The translations under genes and the position numbers were made by a program. Positions 57,570-64,000 of a stretch of 64,000 nt of DNA are shown in pieces (position 1 is the first letter of the stretch; every line of letters begins with the position of its first letter). The notes beneath the pieces were generated by a model. The model made no database searches. It saw only the letters and a list, made by a program, of their open reading frames with translations, and had not been told where the DNA came from. This DNA comes from Haematobia irritans (lineage: Eukaryota > Arthropoda > Insecta > Diptera > Muscidae): contig NC_134400.1 in assembly GCF_050003625.1 (NCBI RefSeq), forward strand, positions 54,068,066-54,132,065, read 5' to 3'.

Positions 57570-58728
57570 AAAAGGCCAAGGTTTTCACAAACCTTGTAGC
57601 TCAGAGTTCATTTTTCACAACCACTTTATTATATAGTATCTCCTGATATTTTATTGTTGACGGACCAGAATCATTGCTCACAATTATACCCAGAATTTGG
57701 CCTCCAACTATTCACTACTGAGAACATAGTGTCATAAGATCTGAATTTTGGGGATTTCACCTCTTGTCCGGAATTTTATTGCTATGGCTACTGTGTCTTC
57801 AGTATGCGAATAGTAGATACAGGGAAGTTTGTGTTTTTTATGACGTTTACTTGTATTGTCATGATCCGAAAATTTGTTAGTCCAGACTGACGGCTAAGAG
57901 CAGGTCAGCTGCTGTTGCAGCAGATGTTCGCTTCAAGACATTACAAGGAATTATCCATCCACATTAACACAAGACATTCGTCAATAATGGAATCGACAAT
58001 AGCGGTGTTTTTTTTCAGCTTTGGATATGAAAAATATAATTTGTAATTTAATGTCGCACCACTTTCCTTACATCTCTTCTTATTCACAGAAACAAATATC
58101 ACCATTATTTATTCGATGAGAATATATATAAGTATATTCAATTTGAGAATTAATTGATTCTACCAAGTGTTTATTAAGCCAAACGAAAATCGATCGGATA
58201 TAATATGAATCATTTAAAATCTGAAATGGTTAAATTGTTCTTTTTCGATTGGTTTGCCAGTGATTGATATTATCATTTTCGCGTTTAGAACAATTCCAAT
58301 TGATCGTACGGTTGAATCAATTAATTTCGTTATTGAATTCATGGAGATATTTGGTTTTTCTGGATTATATATATGTTTTTTTTTACTTGAGACAGTGTAA
58401 TTTACCTCTCAATCTGTAGAGACGACACTTGCCAAGTAATAGGGGGAAGTCAGTGTACTTCGGTACCTAGTGTTCTCCAAATTTATACCACACACAATTT
58501 ATTCGACCAACGTATTTAGCATCCTTCTAGGAAATTATATGATTATTATTTCTTTTGATTTTTTGTTTGTTTTTTTTTTTTTATTATTATTTTTTCTTAT
58601 TTTTTTCTTGTTGATATTTCTTATTTGACATAACTTTTCCTGCATTTGATAAAATTTTACGGATTTGGTATTGGTAAAATGGTAACAAACTGCACTCAGT
58701 GCACAATTTTTCTTTGGTATTTTGAGGA
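57570..58728 (+). other. Retrotransposon leader
   Basis: About 1.16 kb of untranslated leader between the primer site and gag. No long open frame. It would hold the packaging signal. Confidence 0.6.
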
Positions 58729-60372
58729 ATGGAAACCCGTTCCAAAGTGCGATCTAACTCATATCCGTCTGCTTTAAGAGCATCTTCAAATACTTCAACC
58801 ACGTCAGATAGGTCTAGTAAGGGAGTTCCAAAGGGGTTATCAGCTGCCGCGTCATCAGGTAACATTGTTGCTAAGAGAAATATATCCGCTGCAGCCTCTG
58901 CGAATAGCATCGCCGGCAGGGGGAAAGCCACCAAAGCGGAGCCATCGAATTTGTTGCCCAAGGGTCTGAAAACGACGTTGAAGCGAGGCAGAGGTAGAGG
59001 GATCACACCTCGAAGTATCAGGGTAGATACTTCATCGTCCTTAGAGGCATTAAGAGGTTCGGCCCTAGATTTTTCTTTCAATAGCTCTGGGGATTCTGCA
59101 AGGACTGTTATAAACGTTGAGGTTACAGATAACGAATCAGTGTCGGATGTTCCACATTTGAGTATTTCTGGTAGTAGTGTGGAGCTGGATTCATTTATAA
59201 AAGATTGTGAATTTCAGTCCGGTGGCCCCATAAATTCACAACTCGTTCCCACAAATTCTGACCATAACTCGACTGACCACCAATTAATTTCCACCATGGA
59301 CCCTCCTCCGCTAATCGGGAGGACTGATAGAGATAATATGGACATGGGTACTTTGCAATCTTTGATCATTAGCCTTCAGCAAACTGTAGCAAATAATCAG
59401 GCAGAGTTTCAGAGGGAATTAGTATCACTTCGTGAATCCATGAGTCAACCACGCGACAGTGATCGGTCATCCCCTTCTCACTCTGATAATTCAACACCTG
59501 CTTCTAACCAGCCGAATCAATTGAATACTATGCATCCTTCGCCTATAAAGTTGAAGGATTGGAATGTTTCTTTCAATGGTGAAGGCAGTGTGTCGGACTT
59601 TATTTTCAAAATCGACACACTTGCAAATAGGTCCCATTGTTCCCTGGACTATCTGATGGATAATTTTCAGATTTTCTTGACGAATAAGGCTGAGTCATGG
59701 TACTGGAGGTACATTAAGCATCATCCCGGATCTACATATGACCAACTCAAAAACGCATTGATTAAGGAATTCGGCTCTCTTGAGAGTGACAATGAGGTCC
59801 GACTCAAAATATCAACTCGCCGCCAGCATAGCAAGGAGTCATACGATGACTATCATACAGCAATTATGCAAATGAACCAGAGGCTTAGGTTTCCAATGTC
59901 AGATAGCACATTAGTAGAAATTATGAGGGAAAATGTTAATGGCGACCTCAAACTTATGCTTTTTGGGAGAAATTTCGGCGATGTTGATGAGTTGCGCGAA
60001 ATTGCTCGTAGAGCAGAAAAAATTCTTAAGGAAAATAAATCTTTACCTATTCAGAATACGAACCGCCAACGGCAGGTTAACGAGGTTACTATTGAAGAAC
60101 CTCCTGATGAATCCGATGGCGAAAGCGATCCGCAAATCGAAGCCTTGAGGATCAACCGAGTTAGTACCACCAGAAATGATTATTCACGTATAAAATGTTG
60201 GAATTGTCTCAACATGGGTCATAGTTTCATATACTGCCCTGAACGAGTCCGACACATTTTTTGTTACAAGTGCGGTGAACGGGATGTTACTACGCCACAA
60301 TGTAGCAACACCCACAAGGGAAACATAGGCAGGAGCGAGATGGCCACCGGGGACTCTCGTTCCTCGAAATAA
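58729..60372 (+). CDS. gag: gypsy gag protein
   Basis: 547 residues from the ATG at 58729 (METRSKVRSN). The first ~250 residues are basic then Ser/Thr-rich and look disordered. The capsid-like core runs from about 280 to 420 (WNVSFNGEG, VSDFIFKIDTLA, NKAESWYWRYIKHHPGSTYDQLKNALIKEFG, REIARRAEKILKENKSL). The nucleocapsid has one canonical CCHC knuckle (CWNCLNMGHSFIYC) and a second with valine in place of the histidine (CYKCGERDVTTPQC). The frame ends in TAA at 60370, after the slippery site at 60318. Confidence 0.92.
   Translation: METRSKVRSNSYPSALRASSNTSTTSDRSSKGVPKGLSAAASSGNIVAKRNISAAASANSIAGRGKATKAEPSNLLPKGLKTTLKRGRGRGITPRSIRVDTSSSLEALRGSALDFSFNSSGDSARTVINVEVTDNESVSDVPHLSISGSSVELDSFIKDCEFQSGGPINSQLVPTNSDHNSTDHQLISTMDPPPLIGRTDRDNMDMGTLQSLIISLQQTVANNQAEFQRELVSLRESMSQPRDSDRSSPSHSDNSTPASNQPNQLNTMHPSPIKLKDWNVSFNGEGSVSDFIFKIDTLANRSHCSLDYLMDNFQIFLTNKAESWYWRYIKHHPGSTYDQLKNALIKEFGSLESDNEVRLKISTRRQHSKESYDDYHTAIMQMNQRLRFPMSDSTLVEIMRENVNGDLKLMLFGRNFGDVDELREIARRAEKILKENKSLPIQNTNRQRQVNEVTIEEPPDESDGESDPQIEALRINRVSTTRNDYSRIKCWNCLNMGHSFIYCPERVRHIFCYKCGERDVTTPQCSNTHKGNIGRSEMATGDSRSSK
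60318..60324 (+). promoter_or_regulatory. -1 ribosomal frameshift heptamer GGGAAAC
   Basis: In the gag frame the codons read AAG GGA AAC, i.e. G_GGA_AAC, a classical X_XXY_YYZ slippery site known from retroviral gag-pro junctions. The pol frame is the -1 frame and is open from about 60306, overlapping gag by 67 bases. Possible downstream stems: CGGGG with CCCCG, or the CTCGT/CTCG part around 60355-60362 with CGAGACGAG. The latter begins about 30 bases downstream, further than usual. Confidence 0.75.
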
Positions 60373-63300
60373 ACCCCGAGACGAGCTCGAGGACAGGGGA
60401 AAGTTTTCCACAGGAAAATTTTCCTCCAATTCCCACATCTTCAACCGGCTACGACCTAAATACTCAGATTCAACCGAAATTTTATCCTTCGCGGAGAATT
60501 TTAAGATGCAGGGCTCGCTACAAGAAAAGAAGATGTTTTAGAAAGGCCATCGAATCAACATGTTTGTCTAATGCGGATGATGGGCGACCATATGCCAAGA
60601 TTAAGATTTTTGACGATGAATTTTTGTGTCTTTTGGATTCCGGCGCAAATGTTTCGATTTTGGGTAAAGGCGGTTTGGATTTTATCGATAGACACCATAT
60701 AGAACTGAAATGTTTCAAATGTAAGATATCGAATGCGAATGGTACACAGAGCGAGATAGTGGGCTATTGTTCTTTACCAGTGACTTTCAAGGGTGTGACG
60801 AAAATTGTGACGTTTTATATAGTACCATCTCTAACACAACAGGGTTATCTAGGTGTCGACTTCTGGAGGCTATATGGTATAGCTCCTCAAATTATACCTC
60901 AAATTTCTAGCCTGGAGAAAATGTCTTCTCCTGACACATTGTTTCACGATCTTAGCCCTGAGGAAAAGTTACGCTTAGATATCACCGTTCAGAAATTTCC
61001 ATCGTATGAAGAGTTAGGCCTTGGTTGCACACACCTTCTTGAACATCGGATAGATACTGGAGATGCCACGCCAGTGAAATCTCGTCACTATCCGCTATCT
61101 CCACCCAGGCAGGCAGAAGTTTACGAGGAGTTGGACCGATTGTTGGCTCTTGGAGTCGTTGAAGAATCCAACTCCCCGTGGTGCAGCCCAATTGTGACCA
61201 TTCGCAAGCCAGGCAAAATCAGGCTTTGCCTTGACTGCCGTAAGGTAAACACTTTGACCAGAAAAGACTCCTACCCGCTGCCCCACATTAATGGACTCTT
61301 GAGCCGTCTGAAAGACACCCATTACATTACTGGCATCGATCTGAAGGATGCCTTCTTCCAGATCAAGCTCTCAGAAGACTCAAAGGAGAAGACAGCCTTT
61401 GCTGTACCGGGCAGACCCCTATATCAATATAGGGTTATGCCCTTCGGGCTCTGCAATGGTCCTCAGACCATGAGTCGTCTAATGGACAAGGCCATCCCGT
61501 CGAGATTAAGAGATACCGTCTTCGTTTATCTGGACGACTTACTCGTCTGCAGTCATGATTTCGATAGCCATATAAAACTACTTGAGGAAGTTGCCCATTG
61601 TCTCAAGACCGCGGGACTTACCATTAATGTTGGCAAGAGCCGTTTCTGCCAGAAGGAGATACCCTATCTGGGTTATATAATAGGAGGCGGGGAACTGAAA
61701 GTTAATCCCGAGAAGGTAAGGGCTATTGTACAGTTTCCTGTACCAAAAACACCCAGGCAGGTTAGGCGCTTTGTTGGCATGGCTAACTGGTATAGAAGCT
61801 TTATACCGAATTTTTCTGATTTGTCTGGGCCTCTTACTGACTGCCTCAGCAAAACAAATAAACCCTTTCGACTCAGCAGGGAGGCAATTGAATCCTTTTC
61901 TTCATTGAAGGACGCATTGGCCAATGCTCCGGTTCTAGCGGAACCAGATTTTTCGCGACCTTTTGTCATCCAGTGCGATGCCTCGCGAGTAGGGGTCGGT
62001 GGCGTTTTATATCAAGTGGACAGCGGTGGAAGGGAACGTCCAATAGCTTATGTGTCACAAAAGCTCAACAAGGCTCAACGCAACTATACTGTGACTGAGC
62101 TGGAGTGCCTTGCAGCTATTGTGAGCGTCGATCGTTTCAGGCAGTATATTGATGGAGTTCCCTTTAAAATTGTCACCGACCACTCAAGCCTCCGATGGCT
62201 CATGAGCCTCAAGAACCTTTCCGGTAGGTTGGCTCGATGGAGCCTAAGGCTCCAAGCTTTCGATTTCGTTATGGAGCACCGAAGGGGTTCTTTGAATGTG
62301 GTGCCAGACGCACTATCGAGATTTGATGTTGATGAATTGGAAGTGACTACTGCTTTACCCGAAATTGATTTTTCTTCTTCTGCTTTCCGTGAACCTGACT
62401 ATATTGATTTGATTGCCAGGGTTAGTCAAAATAGAGAAGCCTTACCTGACTTACGAATTGCAGGCGACATTGTTTACAAACGGGTCAAGTTCCGAAACGG
62501 AATCGATAACGAGGAGGATCTATGGAAGGTATGGTTGCCTAAGTCTCTTGTGCGAGACGTCATCGAGAAATATCATGTTATTGGTTGCCATGGGGGTTTC
62601 CATAAAACAATATGTCGCATAAGGCAAAAATATTTCTGGCCCAACATGGCAAATGATATTCGCGACTACATTAAAAGGTGTGATGACTGCAAAGTCATTA
62701 AACCTCATAACCAGACTTCACGTCCGCCAATGGGAAACCAGTTCGTCACAGTCAGACCTTTCCAAAGACTGTACTGCGACTTTTTGGGTCCATACCCATT
62801 GAGCAAGTCAAAGAACACCCAGCTATTCATTGTCGTCGATCATCTTACCAAATTTGTCTTTTTGAAACCATTGCGAACTGCTACCTCGATTAATGTAGTC
62901 GACTTCCTGCGCAACGAAATCTTTTGCACCTTCGGGGTACCACAGTTTGTCCATACGGACAACGCCAAACAATTTACTTCTAAGGAGATGAAAGAGTTCT
63001 TCTCCGTCTACGGGATTACGCACATCACCACCGGGTTTTACTCTCCCCAAGCGAACTGTTCGGAGAGAGTAAACCGTGAGATTATTTCTAAGATTAGATA
63101 TTTTTTGAAGGAGGAGAGCGACCATACGAACTGGGACAGGGACTTACCCAAGATATTATCGGTACTACGCAGCGATTTTCACTCGGCCATACAATGTTCC
63201 CCTTATTTTGCGGCCTTCGGGCAAAACATGATATTACACGCTTCCACTTACAATGTTCTGGGCAAGCTTAATATACTCATGGATGATACAATAGTTGAAC

Positions 63301-63596
63301 ACACTGACAGACTTCAGGGTATACGTGACAAGATTTGCCGAAATTTGGAAATTGCTCACGAAAAGGCAGCTAGGTCTTATAATACTAGGTCAAAACCCGT
63401 GTCGTTCATGGTGGGCCAGGAAGTCTTTCGAAAAAATCACTCACAGAGTGATTTTAAGAAAGCCATCAATGCAAAATTCAATCCGAAGTTTATCAAATGC
63501 AGAATAAGAGGTAAAATAGGAAACAGTCTTTATGATGTTGAGGACATGCAAGGGAAGTATGTAGGAAAATTCCATGCTTCAGATCTCCGACCATGA
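60325..63596 (+). CDS. pol: gypsy pol polyprotein (protease, RT, RNase H, integrase), read by -1 frameshift
   Basis: In order: aspartic protease (CLLDSGANVSILG); reverse transcriptase (RKPGKIRLCLDCRKVN, GIDLKDAFFQIKL, MPFGLCNGPQ, VYLDDLLVCS); RNase H (VIQCDASRVGVGGVL, TELECLAAI, IVTDHSSLRWL, PDALSRF); integrase zinc finger (HVIGCHGGFH with CDDCKVIK); and the integrase core (YCDFLGPYP, VHTDNAKQF, SPQANCSERVNREI). No stop or frameshift is seen up to 63596. There is no good ATG at the start, in agreement with expression as a gag-pol fusion. No chromodomain was recognised at the C terminus. All catalytic residues are present, so the element may be competent. Confidence 0.93.
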
Positions 63597-63713
63597 TTTT
63601 TATATTTTTTTTGTTTTGTTGCCCGGCTTCGTGGGTCGAGCCACACGTTACATGGACTTCCGAGCTATCCTGCCTGTTCGTTCTTCAGCACGAGCCTCGA
63701 TACGAAGCAGGTT

Positions 63714-64000
63714 TGTAACGGATCGCTTGCATTTAGTTACACAATGGTCAGTGACACCGCAATAGTCAAACTATCGCATTTAGTTATGCGTCGTGATTAT
63801 CCGATCAGCTTCAAAACGATCTGGCAACTCAACTAAAAATGTCCACCAACACATACAAACATTGTTGTCACACACATTCGAAAAAGAAAACGGCAGAAAA
63901 AAATTATTATTGGCAGTTGCATTGGTGATAGCAAAAAAACCCAAGATAGAATGTTCGAGATTTTTTTTTCTTTCTGGAAAAAAAAACGGTACTCTGTCTC
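63714..64000 (+). repeat. 3' LTR, first 287 bp
   Basis: It begins TGTAACGGATCGC and is identical, as far as I can read, to 54934-55220. The preceding AGCAGG is only a weak polypurine tract. It continues beyond the window; by symmetry it should end some 2.3 kb further on. Confidence 0.92.

Larger units (their letters stand above)
54934..64000 (+). mobile_element. Ty3/gypsy LTR retrotransposon of Osvaldo/Ulysses type, 3' LTR cut by window edge
   Basis: 5' LTR (54934-57553), tRNA-Lys primer site (57558), leader, gag, pol in the -1 frame, then the start of the 3' LTR (63714). There is no env: only ~115 bp separate the pol stop from the 3' LTR. Long LTRs and a lysine primer site are what I associate with the Osvaldo/Ulysses group; the group call is inference. 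The first 287 bases of both LTRs are identical by eye, so the insertion is recent. Confidence 0.92.

Noticed and set aside
63597..63713. A possible env gene in the gypsy element
   Set aside because: Only about 115 bp lie between the pol stop and the 3' LTR; no room for an envelope gene.

Overview
The window looks like euchromatin from a calyptrate (muscid-type) fly. It holds four host genes with short GT-AG introns and clear insect orthologues, and is otherwise built from AT-rich, transposon-dense DNA. The organism call is an inference from gene content and repeat style, not from a database search.

Host genes. A ZIP/SLC39 zinc transporter (LIV-1 type, + strand) has one exon at 29.7-30.1 kb and a long last exon at 37.0-38.0 kb, split by a 6.9 kb intron. 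The mitochondrial ribosomal protein gene mRpL39 (five exons, - strand, 38.3-41.0 kb) converges on it. The proteasome beta2 subunit gene (four exons, 45.7-46.7 kb, +) follows, with a GC-AG first intron. The nucleobindin gene NUCB1 (five exons, 51.0-53.8 kb, +) is last. All four can be joined in frame from the splice sites seen here.

Mobile DNA. 0-5.6 kb: decayed copia pieces, a SINE, a broken Tc1/mariner-type transposase and a gypsy pol scrap. 6-17 kb: a 5'-truncated RNase H-bearing LINE (copy A), a repeat-rich block with a second SINE, a fold-back element and 29-bp and ~153-bp tandem arrays, and the only copy of the LINE with both ends (copy B, - strand, ORF2 frameshifted). 17-29 kb: a DD41D (rosa-like) mariner remnant ending in a ~320 bp TA tract, non-coding TIR elements, and a tandem segmental duplication just upstream of the first visible ZIP exon. 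30-37 kb: the ZIP intron carries an antisense jockey/CR1-like LINE (D) with a sense-oriented LINE copy C nested in its reverse transcriptase; C has an intact ORF2 and an exact 13-bp target duplication. 41-51 kb: paired and nested non-autonomous elements around the proteasome gene. 54.9 kb to the right edge: an apparently intact Ty3/gypsy element of Osvaldo/Ulysses type with 2.6 kb LTRs, a tRNA-Lys primer site, gag, and pol in the -1 frame behind a GGGAAAC slippery heptamer. Its 3' LTR runs off the window.

How the parts relate. The SINE and the RNase H LINE share the same ~60 bp 3' tail, both ending in CCTAA repeats, so the LINE is the likely source of the SINE's mobilisation machinery. The most interesting signals are this LINE/SINE pair with its telomere-like tail, the nested insertion inside the ZIP intron, the gypsy element's frameshift site, the GC-AG intron with two stop-free 57-nt introns in host genes, and several long perfect hairpins.
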